A DNA stretch of 64,000 nt from Alcaligenaceae bacterium (GTDB lineage: Bacteria > Pseudomonadota > Gammaproteobacteria > Burkholderiales > Burkholderiaceae_B), in NCBI GenBank assembly GCA_013416395.1, contig JACCEP010000005.1, positions 1 through 64,000 of the forward strand. The letters are read 5' to 3'. The notes under the pieces are model-generated. The model ran no database searches. It saw only the letters and a program-made list of their open reading frames with translations, and was not told the DNA's origin. Positions within the stretch are counted from its first letter, which is position 1, and every line of letters starts with the position of its first letter. This document shows positions 28,869-38,101 of this stretch, piece by piece. The translations under genes and the position numbers were made by a program.

Positions 28869-29518
28869 TGAGTTAGGGACGAAATGCTGGCCCAGTGTGC
28901 GGCCAGCTTCGCCAATGAGCGCACAGAAGCAGCACAAACGGCCTTGCTGTGCCTGACGTTAATGCGCAAGGGCAGATGCTGCCCTGACTTGCCACAAGGC
29001 AATGTAATAGGATCACGGCGGCGCAGCGCGTGGTACCCAAGTGGAATAGGCGTTCAGGAAGGAAAGTGGCCATAGTAGGTGTGCCAGCCTTCTTAAATTC
29101 CGTCTGAAAAAGCCAGGCCAGCGAGCTGGCTGCAAAGAACAAAGTGCGGTTTGAAATGAGATAAGTAGCCAGGGATGGTCTGAATAGGTCGATTTTCAGC
29201 TGAACCCGCTGCACTAAGCGATGAATTTTATTGGGCCTGCCTTTTTTGACCGCAGAGTTTCCCTGGCCTACGGTATACTGATTTGCAAAATTAGGTAGTT
29301 TGCTATTTAATAGTACAATATGTTCTTTTAAAACAATTAATGCCTCAAGTTTGCTTCTCGAGGAAATTGCCTGGTTATGCTGGCGCCAAAGTGCCGGTAT
29401 AAACAGTTTTGTTTTTTTATGTGGCGGTACACGCCGCCACACCGGCCACGAGCGGGGCCGTGCCCAACCCGTCAGCTGATACTGTGTATCACTTGAATTC
29501 AACCAACAGGAGATTGCC
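28869..29518 (+). other. 650-base spacer between ohrR and ohr
   Basis: I see no gene that I can support here. The left part is GC-balanced with no repeats. The right part (29240-29350) is AT-rich, with a TTGACC (29246-29251), a TATACT (29274-29279) and TTGCAA (29283-29288) close to TATTTA (29304-29309), and probably carries the ohr promoter and the OhrR operator, though no clean palindrome stands out. The minus strand is open for 215 codons (29520 to 28873) but the translation looks non-coding. Confidence 0.5.
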
Positions 29519-29941
29519 ATGTCTTTAGAAAAAGTTGTTTACCGCGCCCAGGCCACTGCAACTGGCGGCCGTGACGGTCGTGCAGTTTCGTCGGATGGCG
29601 TGCTGGATATCAAACTGGCCGTCCCAACCGAAATGGGTGGAGCAGGTGGTGGCGCTAACCCGGAGCAGTTGTTTGCCGCAGGTTACTCGGCATGCTTTCT
29701 GGGCGCCCTGAAACTAGTGGCCTCGCGTGAGAAGGTTGAATTGCCAGCGAACACCAGCATTGACGGCTTGGTGGGTATTGGCCCTATCCCCAACGGTTTT
29801 GGCATTGAAGTTGAGCTGAAGATTTCCGTGCCGGGGATGGAGCGTGAGCAGGCGCAGGCCCTGGTCGACAAGGCGCACATTGTTTGCCCTTATTCAAATG
29901 CGACGCGGGGCAATGTTGACGTGACGCTGACTGTCGTCTGA
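29519..29941 (+). CDS. ohr: Organic hydroperoxide resistance protein
   Basis: Thiol peroxidase of the Ohr/OsmC fold that reduces organic and lipid hydroperoxides using lipoylated proteins. The 140-aa protein has the two redox cysteines C59 ([12 protein letters not shown]) and C123 ([17 protein letters not shown]). The N-terminal [24 protein letters not shown] is typical of true Ohr rather than OsmC. AGGAG precedes ATG 29519. The last 18 codons plus the stop and trailer are copied in tandem directly downstream (29981-30073). With ohrR upstream it forms a peroxide-response pair. Confidence 0.97.
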   Translation: MSLEKVVYRAQATATGGRDGRAVSSDGVLDIKLAVPTEMGGAGGGANPEQLFAAGYSACFLGALKLVASREKVELPANTSIDGLVGIGPIPNGFGIEVELKISVPGMEREQAQALVDKAHIVCPYSNATRGNVDVTLTVV

Positions 29942-30075
29942 TTGTTTTGATGCGGCCAAGTAAACGGGGCACCCTAATTAGCCCTTATTTGAACGCGATG
30001 CGGGGCAATGTTGATGTGACGCTGACTGTCGTCTGATTGTTCTGTTACGGCCAGGCAAACGGGGCACCCTAATGG
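29886..30075 (+). repeat. 95-bp tandem duplication of the ohr 3' end
   Basis: Copy 1 (29886-29980) runs from codon 123 region of ohr through its stop and into the trailer; copy 2 (29981-30075) repeats it with scattered substitutions. Both contain GGGGCAATGTTGA, GTGACGCTGACTGTCGTCTG and AACGGGGCACCCTAAT. Copy 2 still encodes a diverged Ohr C-terminus ending [11 protein letters not shown] plus stop. Only copy 2 is followed by the 3' arm of the terminator hairpin. Confidence 0.95.
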
Positions 30076-30090
30076 TGCCCCGTTTGCCTG
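30052..30090 (+). terminator. Long perfect hairpin after ohr
   Basis: Seventeen bases (30052-30068, starting CAGGCAAACGGGGCACC) pair perfectly with 30074-30090 around the loop CTAAT. There is no long T-tract after it, but TTT lies inside the 3' arm. It probably ends or stabilises the ohr transcript; in copy 1 of the duplication only the 5' arm is present. Confidence 0.65.
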
Positions 30091-30154
30091 CACGGCACTT
30101 AAGCAGCGCAGGCACGGTATTATTTGATATTCGGGCGTGTTCTTGGATGTACAA

Positions 30155-30586
30155 ATGGCTATGCGTGAGTTGCCTGCAGCAATAGCAGGTATAGGGGTAG
30201 ATATACTGCGCTTTGAGCGTATCGAGCGTGTTTACGCCCGATGGGGCGAGCAATTCGTGCAACGCATTCTGGGCCCGCAAGAAATTGAGAAATTCCACCG
30301 ACGCTATGCCAGCGACCCCGCGCGCGGGCTGCGTTTCCTGGCTACACGGTTTGCTGCCAAAGAGGCTTTCTCAAAGGCAATAGGCCTGGGCATGCGTACC
30401 CCCATGACCTGGTCTCGTATGCAAACCCTTAATGAGGCCAGTGGCAAGCCGCGCGTGCATTTGTCGGGGCCGCTCGCTGACTGGTATGGTGAGCGGTTTG
30501 GCGCAGCCCATGTGTCTGTTACTGATGAGTCTGATACCGTGGCGGCCTTTGTCGTGGTCGAGGCGCTCCCGGCCCTAACTGTTTGA
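30155..30586 (+). CDS. acpS: Holo-[acyl-carrier-protein] synthase
   Basis: Transfers phosphopantetheine from CoA to ACP. The 143-aa protein has the magnesium-binding [14 protein letters not shown] (Asp) and [14 protein letters not shown] (Glu, Lys) motifs. Compared with E. coli AcpS (126 aa) it has the insertion with [10 protein letters not shown] typical of Bordetella-type enzymes. The frame is open to a GTG at 30137; ATG 30155 is preferred from the family N-terminus ([16 protein letters not shown]), with ATG 30161 also possible. In related genomes acpS sits between pdxJ and nagZ; pdxJ is not present here, where ohr stands instead. It ends 11 bases before nagZ. Confidence 0.93.
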   Translation: MAMRELPAAIAGIGVDILRFERIERVYARWGEQFVQRILGPQEIEKFHRRYASDPARGLRFLATRFAAKEAFSKAIGLGMRTPMTWSRMQTLNEASGKPRVHLSGPLADWYGERFGAAHVSVTDESDTVAAFVVVEALPALTV

Positions 30587-30597
30587 GAACCTATTTT

Positions 30598-31656
30598 ATG
30601 AGCGAAAACACGTCACACAGCACTTTGCCGCCCGGCCCTGTCATGGTTGATGTCGAAGGTGCGACGCTTACCGAGCACGAGCGCGCACGGCTGCGCAATC
30701 CATTGGTCGGCGGGGTCATTCTGTTTGCCCGAAATTTTGAAAACCGAGCCCAGTTATCAGCACTGTGCCAGGCCATTCACGAGGCCCGCGCAGAGCCTTT
30801 GCTTATTGCTGTGGATCACGAAGGTGGTCGCGTGCAGCGTTTTCGCAGTGATGGGTTCACCGCAATTCCGGCCATGAGTGTTTTTGGTAATCTGTGGGCC
30901 GAAGACTCGCTGGCGGCTATGCGCCTGGCTTCTGAGACGGGGTATGTGCTGGGTGCCGAGTTGCGCGCCTGTGGCGTAGACCTTAGCTTTACGCCCGTGC
31001 TTGACCTGGATTACGGCGTAAGCCAGGTCATTGGTAATCGTGCGTTTCATCGCGATCCGCGTGTTGTGGCGCTGCTTGCACGTGCCCTGATTCAGGGCCT
31101 GATGCTGGCCGGCATGTCAGCATGCGGTAAGCACTTTCCTGGCCATGGCGCTGTCGAGGCAGATTCTCACCATGAGATTCCGGTCGACGGACGCAGCTTC
31201 GACGAAATCATGCAGGAAGATGCCGCACCCTACGGTTGGCTGGGCGATATGGTATTGCCCTCCGTCATGCCTGCCCACGTTATTTATCGTGAGGTCGATC
31301 CCAACCCGGCCGGCTTCTCTCCTTTCTGGATACAAAAAGTACTGCGCCAAGATCTGGGCTACGATGGGGTGGTTTTTTCAGACGACCTTACCATGGAAGG
31401 GGCTACGGTCGCCGGCGATATTCTTGCCCGGGCCGAGGCCGCATTAACAGCAGGCTGCGACATGGTGTTGGTGTGTAACCGGCCAGATCTGGCCGATGAA
31501 CTGCTGTCCAGGCTCAGACACATGCACGACCAAGACGCTGTGCAACGTATACGTCGTCTGATGCCCTCCGTGCCCGCGCCAGACTGGGATGCCCTGCAAG
31601 CAGATGAACGCTATCAATATGCCCGACGACTTCAATCTCAAATCGTTTCTGCTTGA
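30598..31656 (+). CDS. nagZ: Beta-N-acetylhexosaminidase (peptidoglycan recycling)
   Basis: Cytoplasmic GH3 glycosidase that removes GlcNAc from GlcNAc-anhydroMurNAc peptides; in species with ampC its product feeds AmpR induction. The 352-aa protein has the substrate-binding [14 protein letters not shown], the catalytic acid/base loop [15 protein letters not shown], and the nucleophile Asp in [15 protein letters not shown] 30598 is chosen; the frame opens at 30583 within the acpS end. The 3' end overlaps uvrC by 38 bases. Confidence 0.95.
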   Translation: MSENTSHSTLPPGPVMVDVEGATLTEHERARLRNPLVGGVILFARNFENRAQLSALCQAIHEARAEPLLIAVDHEGGRVQRFRSDGFTAIPAMSVFGNLWAEDSLAAMRLASETGYVLGAELRACGVDLSFTPVLDLDYGVSQVIGNRAFHRDPRVVALLARALIQGLMLAGMSACGKHFPGHGAVEADSHHEIPVDGRSFDEIMQEDAAPYGWLGDMVLPSVMPAHVIYREVDPNPAGFSPFWIQKVLRQDLGYDGVVFSDDLTMEGATVAGDILARAEAALTAGCDMVLVCNRPDLADELLSRLRHMHDQDAVQRIRRLMPSVPAPDWDALQADERYQYARRLQSQIVSA

Positions 31657-33445
31657 CCTGCCTCATCTGCCGGGTGTTTACCGGCATATTGATGAAAAAG
31701 GGGAGGTGCTGTACGTCGGCAAGGCGCGCGACCTGAAAAAACGCGTCAGCTCTTACTTCCAGAAAAACCTTTCAAGCCCGCGCATCAGCCATATGGTGTC
31801 GCGGGTAGTAAGGCTGGAGGTGACGGTTACACGCTCCGAAGCCGAAGCGTTATTGCTTGAAAATAATTTAATCAAGCGCCTCAAACCGCGCTACAACATT
31901 TTGTTCAGGGATGACAAGTCGTATCCCTACCTGATGTTTTCGGATCACGCGTTTCCACGCATAGCCTATTACCGGGGCAGTACCAGTGGCAAAGGGCGAT
32001 TTTTCGGGCCTTATCCAAATGCCTGGGCCGTGCGCGAGACCATACAGATCCTGCAGCGCGTTTTTCGTCTGCGCACGTGTGAAGACAGTGTTTTTGCCAA
32101 CCGCTCACGGCCCTGTTTGCTGTATCAGATTGGGCGATGTTCGGCGCCATGCGTCAACCTGATTTCGCAGGAAGATTATCAGGCTGATGTTCAAAGAGCG
32201 ATTAAGTTTCTCGAGGGGCAGGCCGATGATGTGCTGCAGGATATCGGGCAGCGCATGCAGCAGGCTTCCGAAACCCTTGATTTTGAGCTGGCAGCGGTAT
32301 TGCGTGACCAGATGCGGGCGTTGTCCAAGGTGTTGCAACAGCAATCCATGGAAAAAATCGGTAATGACGACGTCGATATTATTGCCGTGTTGGCAATGGG
32401 AGGCCGGGTGTGTGTGAATCTGGCCATGGTGCGTGGGGGGCGGCATTTGGGTGATAAACCCTTTTTCCCGTCCAACACGCATGCCGATTCCAGTCTGGAA
32501 GATGTGCTGGCGGCATTTATAGCACAGCATTACGTAGACAGCGCCATGCCGCCAGTACTGGTTTGTTCGCACCGGCTGACTGATCCTGACTTACTGAGCC
32601 TGCTGGCAGAGCAGACGGGTGTCAAAGCACGTCTGTTGATCAAGCCTCAGGGTGTGCGCAAGACATGGCTGGAGCAGGCACAGCGCAATGCCGAGATGGC
32701 TTTGACACGTATGCTCGGTGAGTCGACGGCGCGGGTTGCGCGTACCCAGGCGCTGGCGACTTCTCTCGATATGGATACGGATGAGGCGGCGCTGGATGCC
32801 ATGCATGTTGAGTGCTTCGACATCAGCCACACTGCTGGCGAAGCCACCCAGGCCTCTTGTGTGGTCTATCGCCACAACGATATGCAGCCGTCACTTTATC
32901 GGCGTTACAACATCGCGGGTATTACACCGGGCGATGACTATGCCGCGATGCGGCAGGTGCTGACGCGGCGGTTTGGCCGTGTGGCCGATGGTGATGCCGA
33001 GATGCCGTCGATTGTGCTTATCGATGGCGGTAAAGGGCAGGTTGAGGTTGCTCGTCAGGTATTTGTAGAGCTAGGTCTGGATACGCACGTACTGGTTGGC
33101 GTCGCCAAAGGAGAAGGGCGACGGGTGGGTCTGGAAACACTCGTGTTTGCCGATGAAAGGCCGCCGGTGGCGCTGGGCATAGAGTCGGCAGCCTTGATGC
33201 TGGTTGCGCAGATTCGTGACGAGGCCCATCGTTTTGCCATTACAGGTATGCGAGCCCGACGGGCGAAGGCGCGTAATGTATCGCGCCTGGAAGAGATCGA
33301 AGGTGTGGGTGCCCGCCGTCGGCAGAAGTTGCTTGCCCGATTTGGCGGGTTTTCGGGCGTGGTCGATGCCAGCATTGACGACTTGCGTTCGATAGACGGA
33401 ATTTCCGATGAACTGGCAGAACGCATCTATCATGCGCTCCGATAG
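31619..33445 (+). CDS. uvrC: Excinuclease ABC subunit C
   Basis: Makes the two incisions in nucleotide excision repair. The 608-aa protein has, in order, the GIY-YIG endonuclease domain (residues about 10-95, [20 protein letters not shown]), a Cys-rich motif ([13 protein letters not shown]), the UVR domain binding UvrB (about 200-235), the RNase H-like C-terminal nuclease ([28 protein letters not shown]) and tandem helix-hairpin-helix motifs ([25 protein letters not shown]). The family start [19 protein letters not shown] fixes ATG 31619 inside the nagZ end. acpS-nagZ-uvrC-pgsA is a conserved Alcaligenaceae run. Confidence 0.97.
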   Translation: MPDDFNLKSFLLDLPHLPGVYRHIDEKGEVLYVGKARDLKKRVSSYFQKNLSSPRISHMVSRVVRLEVTVTRSEAEALLLENNLIKRLKPRYNILFRDDKSYPYLMFSDHAFPRIAYYRGSTSGKGRFFGPYPNAWAVRETIQILQRVFRLRTCEDSVFANRSRPCLLYQIGRCSAPCVNLISQEDYQADVQRAIKFLEGQADDVLQDIGQRMQQASETLDFELAAVLRDQMRALSKVLQQQSMEKIGNDDVDIIAVLAMGGRVCVNLAMVRGGRHLGDKPFFPSNTHADSSLEDVLAAFIAQHYVDSAMPPVLVCSHRLTDPDLLSLLAEQTGVKARLLIKPQGVRKTWLEQAQRNAEMALTRMLGESTARVARTQALATSLDMDTDEAALDAMHVECFDISHTAGEATQASCVVYRHNDMQPSLYRRYNIAGITPGDDYAAMRQVLTRRFGRVADGDAEMPSIVLIDGGKGQVEVARQVFVELGLDTHVLVGVAKGEGRRVGLETLVFADERPPVALGIESAALMLVAQIRDEAHRFAITGMRARRAKARNVSRLEEIEGVGARRRQKLLARFGGFSGVVDASIDDLRSIDGISDELAERIYHALR

Positions 33446-33460
33446 AGTAGTATTTCACTT

Positions 33461-34045
33461 ATGCCTATAAATTTGCCCATTGCCCTGACTTGGCTACGCA
33501 TTGCCATGATCCCGTTGATCGTGGCGCTGTTTTATTTGCCCGAACACTGGCTCTCGATGCCGATGCGAGATGCCGTGGCGGCTGCCGCCTTTATTGTTGC
33601 TGCACTTACTGACTGGTTTGACGGCTGGCTGGCACGGCGCTGGAATCAAACTTCTTCATTTGGTGCGTTTCTTGACCCGGTCGCCGACAAGCTCATGGTG
33701 TGCGCGGCCTTGCTTATTTTGCTAAACCTGGGCCGTGTTGATTCATTTATTGCGCTTATTATCATTGGCCGCGAGATCACCATTTCTGCCTTGCGCGAAT
33801 GGATGGCCAAAATAGGTGCCAGTGGTAGTGTGGCTGTTCACCGCTTGGGCAAGTTCAAGACAGCAACGCAAATGGTGGCCATACCTTGCCTGCTGTACTG
33901 GCAACCGCTGTATGGCCTATCGTTACAGTTGCTGGGGCAGATCCTGATCGTAATAGCGGCCATTCTGACGGTTTGGTCTATGTGTTATTACCTGCGTCGT
34001 GCCTGGCCTGAGATCCGGAACAAATCAGATCAGCAACAGGCTTGA
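33461..34045 (+). CDS. pgsA: CDP-diacylglycerol--glycerol-3-phosphate 3-phosphatidyltransferase
   Basis: Inner-membrane enzyme that commits CDP-diacylglycerol to phosphatidylglycerol and cardiolipin. The 194-aa protein has several transmembrane helices and the CDP-alcohol phosphotransferase motif DWFDGWLARR followed by SSFGAFLDPVADK (D-x2-D-G-x2-A-R-x8-G-x3-D-x3-D), complete in all residues. It starts 15 bases after uvrC; the uvrC-pgsA pair is widespread. No regulatory site is seen. Confidence 0.95.
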   Translation: MPINLPIALTWLRIAMIPLIVALFYLPEHWLSMPMRDAVAAAAFIVAALTDWFDGWLARRWNQTSSFGAFLDPVADKLMVCAALLILLNLGRVDSFIALIIIGREITISALREWMAKIGASGSVAVHRLGKFKTATQMVAIPCLLYWQPLYGLSLQLLGQILIVIAAILTVWSMCYYLRRAWPEIRNKSDQQQA

Positions 34046-34066
34046 TCTTTTTTCGGTGATAAAGAT

Positions 34067-35359
34067 ATGACCACCATCGCAGTTGAACAGGCTCAAGCTG
34101 CTGCAATCAAGCGCCAAGACTGGAAGATAATCAGTCTTATCGGAGCGGTGCATGCTTCATCGCACTTTTTTCAGTTGGTGCTGCCCACGCTTTATCTGTC
34201 TCTGGCGCATGAGTATGGCTACGACTTCGTCAAGCTCGGGCTACTGGCATCTGTGTTTTTCTTGGTATCTTGCCTGGGGCAGGCGTCTTCGGGATTTGTG
34301 GTTGACCGCATAGGGCCCGCTCCGGTGCTGCGTTTTGGGCTTAGCTGTTTTGTGGTGGCCGGTATTTTGATCGGGCTGTCCACGGGCTATGCCATGTTAA
34401 TGCTTGCCGCCGTTATAGGTGGCATCGGCAACTCCATCTTTCATCCCGTTGATTACTCCATTATCAATCATCGCGTCAGTGGCGAGCGCCTGGGGCATGC
34501 CTACAGTGCGCACGGTCTAACGGGTAACCTGGGCTGGGCGCTTACGCCGGTATTTATGGCGGCGCTTATCTACGCCGCCAATTGGCGGGTGGCTGCCTTT
34601 GGGGCTGCGGCTCTGGTTGGTTTTATTCTGTTTCTTACCTGGTTGGGCCGAGATCTTCTTGGGGGGCGCAACGAGGCGTTTACGCCACCGGCCGAAGATA
34701 ACGCGCAGAGCAGTGCCGCGCCAGACCTTGCGCGTCAGTCGGTAGGTCAGACCCTGGCAACCTTGCTGGTTCAGCCAGCGCTGTGGGGCGCTTTCCTGTT
34801 TTTTGCCTGTACATCCATTGCCTTGTCTGCGGTGCAGAACTACACCATTCCCATGCTGGGTGATGTCTATGGCATAGCCAAGGTCATGGCGGGCACAACG
34901 CTTTCAGCCTATATGGTTGCCGCAGCGGTAGGCATGGTGGCGGGGGGCTTTCTGGTAGGGACCACGCCCAATACAGAACGCACGGTATTTGTTTCTTTGC
35001 TGCTCGCGGGTGCGCTGCTGGTGGTTCTGGCGCTGGGTATGGTGCCGCCCATGTTTGCCATGGCTTTGGTGGCTTTGGCAGGGTTTTGCTCGGGAGTGTC
35101 CGCCCCGTCGCGTGACATGCTGATCCGGCGTGTTACGCCTAAAGGGGCAACCGGTACAGTGTATGGGCTGGTGTACTCTGGCATGGACGTGGGTTCGTCG
35201 CTGGCACCCGTGAGTTTTGGGCTGCTGCTTGACGCCGGCTTTGGTCGCGGGCCCTGGTATGGCGCGGCCATTGCTTTTGCTGCAGCGGCCTTTCTTGCGG
35301 TGGGTGTTGCCAAGGCAGCAGGCAAATCTGTACCGGTGATGCAACGCGCGCGCGCCTGA
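34067..35359 (+). CDS. MFS transporter, fosmidomycin-resistance (Fsr)-like
   Basis: Twelve-helix major facilitator of 430 aa. The segment SFFQL-type opening (HASSHFFQLVLPTLYLSLAH), GGIGNSIFHPVDYSIINHR and SAHGLTGNLGWALTP match the Fsr-like efflux group; a soluble central loop lies at about residues 200-225 and the second half carries GFCSGVSAPSRDMLIRR. Fsr in E. coli exports fosmidomycin, but the real substrate of most relatives is not known. Start ATG 34067, 21 bases after pgsA, so it may belong to the same transcript. It ends four bases from the convergent queF stop. Confidence 0.85.
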   Translation: MTTIAVEQAQAAAIKRQDWKIISLIGAVHASSHFFQLVLPTLYLSLAHEYGYDFVKLGLLASVFFLVSCLGQASSGFVVDRIGPAPVLRFGLSCFVVAGILIGLSTGYAMLMLAAVIGGIGNSIFHPVDYSIINHRVSGERLGHAYSAHGLTGNLGWALTPVFMAALIYAANWRVAAFGAAALVGFILFLTWLGRDLLGGRNEAFTPPAEDNAQSSAAPDLARQSVGQTLATLLVQPALWGAFLFFACTSIALSAVQNYTIPMLGDVYGIAKVMAGTTLSAYMVAAAVGMVAGGFLVGTTPNTERTVFVSLLLAGALLVVLALGMVPPMFAMALVALAGFCSGVSAPSRDMLIRRVTPKGATGTVYGLVYSGMDVGSSLAPVSFGLLLDAGFGRGPWYGAAIAFAAAAFLAVGVAKAAGKSVPVMQRARA

Positions 35360-35363
35360 CTGC

Positions 35364-36188
35364 TTATTGTCGTATCGTGCGTGCTGGCTGGGGTTGCGCC
35401 GGTTCGCTGCTGCGCCAGGGGTTGATGTCAAGCCCGCCGCGTCGGGTGTAACAGGCGCGCACAAACAAGGCTTGGGGTGCGCAGGCTGCCCAAATATCAC
35501 AAAACATTTTTTCTACGCAATGTTCATGAAACTCTGTATGGCGGCGTAGCGAAACAATGTACGCGAGCAACGCTTCGCGATTGATTTGCGGCCCCGTATA
35601 CCTAACTTGTACGCTGCCCCAGTCCGGCTGCCCGGTTACCGGGCAGTTTGATTTAAGCAAATCAGACACGAGTATTTCAGTAACAACGCTTGCGTTGGCA
35701 AGGCAGGCGAGTAGCCCGGGCATGGGTGAATAGTGTTGAATATCAATATCAGCGGCGTCGATATTTATACCCTCAAGTGGCTGACACTGTTGCCGATCAT
35801 GGCCAGTAAGTGGCTCGAGATGTATCTTTACCTGTTCGCCCGTAGCCTTTTCAAGATCGCGGTGCATGATCGCACTGATAGCGGCTGCATCGACGTAGCG
35901 CTCTTCGCTGAATGAGTTCAGGTAAAGCTTGAAAGACTTGGATTCCACCAAGTTGGGGCTGGAGTGCGGAAAGATAAACTGACCCACGGCTACGATGGGC
36001 TTGCCTCGAGGCGTTAGCCAGGAGAGCTCGTAGGCATTCCAGATGTCGGCACCGAACCAGTTTTCAGGTGTGGCTAGGGTATTGCGATTAGTGGATCGTG
36101 GAATGGGAAAGAGTAATAAAGGGTCGTATGCCTGCGGAAATACGACATCATGCCCGAGCGGGGCATGTTCGAGCATGTTTTCTTGCAT
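35364..36188 (-). CDS. queF: NADPH-dependent 7-cyano-7-deazaguanine reductase
   Basis: Reduces preQ0 to preQ1 in queuosine synthesis. The 274-aa protein is the long, two-module (E. coli YqgS-type) QueF: NADPH/substrate motif NLVESKSFKLYLNSF in the first module, catalytic C182 in LLKSNCPVTGQPDWGS (thioimide former) with the partner Asp 7 residues later, and HEHCVEKMFCDIW in the second. The frame is open to 36272, but homologues start close to the PLGHDV region, so ATG at 36188 (MQENMLEHAPLG) is preferred, with ATG 36176 as an alternative. It is divergent from aceA across an AT-rich control region. queH at 48784 is another gene of the same pathway. Confidence 0.93.
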   Translation of the reverse strand: MQENMLEHAPLGHDVVFPQAYDPLLLFPIPRSTNRNTLATPENWFGADIWNAYELSWLTPRGKPIVAVGQFIFPHSSPNLVESKSFKLYLNSFSEERYVDAAAISAIMHRDLEKATGEQVKIHLEPLTGHDRQQCQPLEGINIDAADIDIQHYSPMPGLLACLANASVVTEILVSDLLKSNCPVTGQPDWGSVQVRYTGPQINREALLAYIVSLRRHTEFHEHCVEKMFCDIWAACAPQALFVRACYTRRGGLDINPWRSSEPAQPQPARTIRQ

Positions 36189-36505
36189 GATAAAAACGAA
36201 TGTATAAGGTGGCGGCGAGATGCCAATGTACGAAGCCTGATTTGATTGTACCTTGAAGCCCTCTTTTTTCACGCTATGAAATGCTCACTTCATAATGCGA
36301 AATGCTCTCGCTGCATTGCACGAATTTTCATTTCATAAAAGAAGAAAGCATTTCACAATACAAAATAAGAACGACAAGTTATTGATTTTTATTGGTAAAA
36401 TTTTCTGTCTTATATAAGACATAAGTGTTAGGTGCAGCGCAGCAACAGCGTACACTTTGTTCATGGATTACCCCTTTATTTCTTTGTCTATTTAAGGATG
36501 TCATC
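36189..36505 (+). promoter_or_regulatory. AT-rich divergent control region queF / aceA with symmetric GAAATGC boxes
   Basis: No gene lies here. Between 36275 and 36356 are two GAAATGC boxes in direct orientation (36278-36284, 36299-36305; 21 bases apart) and two inverted boxes, TCATTTC (36328-36334) and GCATTTC (36348-36354; 20 bases apart). The first forms part of a dyad TATGAA-N8-TTCATA (36275-36294). Such spacing fits a dimeric or tetrameric repressor binding one DNA face. The stretch to 36420 is very AT-rich (TATATAAG at 36411) and probably holds the aceA promoter. Confidence 0.55.
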
Positions 36506-37813
36506 ATGAGCACTCGAGAAAACGAAATACGCGCTTTGCAACGTACATGGGCAGAAGACCCACGCTGGCAAGGCATCAAGCGTGGCTACGGTGCAGAAGA
36601 AGTCGTGCGCCTTCGCGGTTCAATCACGGTTGAACACACGCTTGCCCGTCGTGGTGCAGAAAAGCTCTGGGATCTGCTGCACACCGAGCCTTTCGTCAAC
36701 TCGTTGGGTGCGCTCACGGGCAACCAGGCCATGCAGCAAGTCAAGGCGGGTTTGAAGGCTATTTATCTTTCAGGCTGGCAGGTAGCTGGCGACGCCAATA
36801 TTGTCGGTGAAATGTACCCCGATCAGTCGTTGTACCCCGCCAACTCGGTGCCTCTGGTGGTGCGTCGCATTAACAATTCGCTTACCCGATGCGACCAGAT
36901 TCAGTGGATGGAAGGCAAAAATCCTGGGGACGAGGGCTATATCGATTACTTCGCGCCCATTATTGCAGACGCCGAAGCAGGGTTTGGTGGTGTTCTAAAT
37001 GCTTTCGAGCTGATGAAATCCATGATTGATGCGGGTGCCGCTGGCGTTCACTTTGAGGATCAGCTGGCCTCCGTGAAGAAGTGCGGTCATATGGGTGGCA
37101 AAGTGCTCGTGCCTACTCGTGATGCCGTGGCTAAGCTGGTGGCTGCCCGTCTGGCTGCTGACGTACAAGGCGTTTCTACATTGCTGCTGGCCCGCACGGA
37201 CGCAGATGCGGCTGACCTCATTACCAGCGACATGGACCCTAATGATCAGCCGTTTGTAACCGGTGAACGCACTGCTGAAGGCTTTTTCCGTACACGTCCC
37301 GGTATTGATCAGGCGATTTCGCGTGGTCTGGCTTATGCACCATATGCCGATCTGATCTGGTGCGAAACGTCCACGCCTAATCTTGAGTACGCCAAGAAGT
37401 TTGCCGATGCAATCCATCGCCAGTTCCCAGGCAAAATGCTGGCCTACAACTGCTCGCCTTCCTTTAACTGGAAGAAAAACGTTGACGACGCCACGATTGC
37501 GAAATTCCAGCGCGAACTCGGTGCCATGGGTTACAAATATCAGTTCATCACACTGGCAGGCTTCCATGCACTGAACTACGGCATGTTCGAGCTGGCGCAT
37601 GGCTACGCCCGTAATCAGATGAGCGCTTTTGTTGAACTGCAACAGAAAGAGTTCGCGGCGGCCGATCTTGGCTTTACCGCTGTTAAGCATCAGCGCGAAG
37701 TGGGTACCGGTTATTTTGACGCTGTTACTCAGACTATCGAAGGCGGCCAGTCGTCGACTACGGCACTGACAGGCTCGACGGAAGAAGAGCAGTTTGAATC
37801 AGCCGCGGTCTGA
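36506..37813 (+). CDS. aceA: Isocitrate lyase
   Basis: First enzyme of the glyoxylate bypass, splitting isocitrate to glyoxylate and succinate; needed for growth on acetate or fatty acids. The 435-aa protein has the catalytic cysteine C193 in the signature KKCGHMGGK, the metal-binding VHFEDQ and ADAEAGFGG segments, and a flexible C-terminal Ser/Thr-rich tail. AAGGA eight bases before ATG 36506 fixes the start. Malate synthase is not in the window. The upstream AT-rich region with repeated GAAATGC boxes suggests dedicated regulation, in line with an acetate-responsive repressor, but the regulator is unknown. Confidence 0.97.
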   Translation: MSTRENEIRALQRTWAEDPRWQGIKRGYGAEEVVRLRGSITVEHTLARRGAEKLWDLLHTEPFVNSLGALTGNQAMQQVKAGLKAIYLSGWQVAGDANIVGEMYPDQSLYPANSVPLVVRRINNSLTRCDQIQWMEGKNPGDEGYIDYFAPIIADAEAGFGGVLNAFELMKSMIDAGAAGVHFEDQLASVKKCGHMGGKVLVPTRDAVAKLVAARLAADVQGVSTLLLARTDADAADLITSDMDPNDQPFVTGERTAEGFFRTRPGIDQAISRGLAYAPYADLIWCETSTPNLEYAKKFADAIHRQFPGKMLAYNCSPSFNWKKNVDDATIAKFQRELGAMGYKYQFITLAGFHALNYGMFELAHGYARNQMSAFVELQQKEFAAADLGFTAVKHQREVGTGYFDAVTQTIEGGQSSTTALTGSTEEEQFESAAV

Positions 37814-37817
37814 GCTT

Positions 37818-37840
37818 GTCGGGCTGAGTGACAGCCCGAC
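37818..37840 (+). terminator. Possible terminator after aceA
   Basis: GTCGGGCT (37818-37825) pairs with AGCCCGAC (37833-37840), four bases after the aceA stop, followed by TCTCTGG. The T-tract is weak, so confidence is moderate. Confidence 0.45.
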
Positions 37841-37947
37841 TCTCTGGTACTGAGGCAGTATAAAGGCTCAAAGCCGGTAAAATACTGTTTTTTTGCAGCA
37901 TTTGGCAGCAAATTAGGTTTAGTCTTTCTGCCAAGATTGGTTTGATT

Positions 37948-37992
37948 TGGTATAGTGGCGCCGCCCGACTCTAAAGAGTTGGGCTGGCGCCA
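37948..37992 (+). promoter_or_regulatory. Extended -10-like element overlapping a 17-bp hairpin
   Basis: TGGTATAGT at 37948-37956 resembles an extended -10 (TGn-TATAAT). Directly after it, 37956-37972 pairs with 37975-37992, 17 base pairs with a single bulged T (outer arm TGGCGCC / GGCGCCA). The hairpin would include the predicted start of any transcript from this -10, so it may instead be an operator or an end structure of aceA read-through. Confidence 0.35.
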
Positions 37993-38052
37993 CACTTATG
38001 TGCAGCCGCCACAATCGCGACAAGTCGGGTTCCCCTAGGGCACACCCGGGCC

Positions 38053-38066
38053 TTGATCTAAATCAA
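38053..38066 (+). promoter_or_regulatory. Perfect FNR (Anr) box
   Basis: TTGATCTAAATCAA matches TTGAT-N4-ATCAA in every position. It is flanked by two direct copies of ACACCCGGG (38042-38050 and 38066-38074). Its centre is 41.5 bases from base 38101, the class II activation distance if transcription starts just before the ATG at 38102. The fnr gene itself is at 44915-45643. Confidence 0.92.
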
Positions 38067-38088
38067 CACCCGGGGTTTCCCCGTATTC

Positions 38089-38094
38089 TATATT
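38089..38094 (+). promoter_or_regulatory. -10 element of the FNR-dependent promoter
   Basis: TATATT at 38089-38094 lies at the right distance downstream of the FNR box for a class II FNR promoter. The predicted start point (about 38100-38102) falls on or next to the start codon of the CcoI-like gene. Confidence 0.6.
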
Positions 38095-38101
38095 TTGGGC
38101 C

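Noticed and set aside
28873-29520. 215-codon minus-strand frame in the ohrR-ohr spacer
   Set aside because: The translation looks random (many Trp, Arg and Ser, no motif), there is no clear ribosome binding site, and it would run into the ohr start. Kept only as a finding about the spacer.
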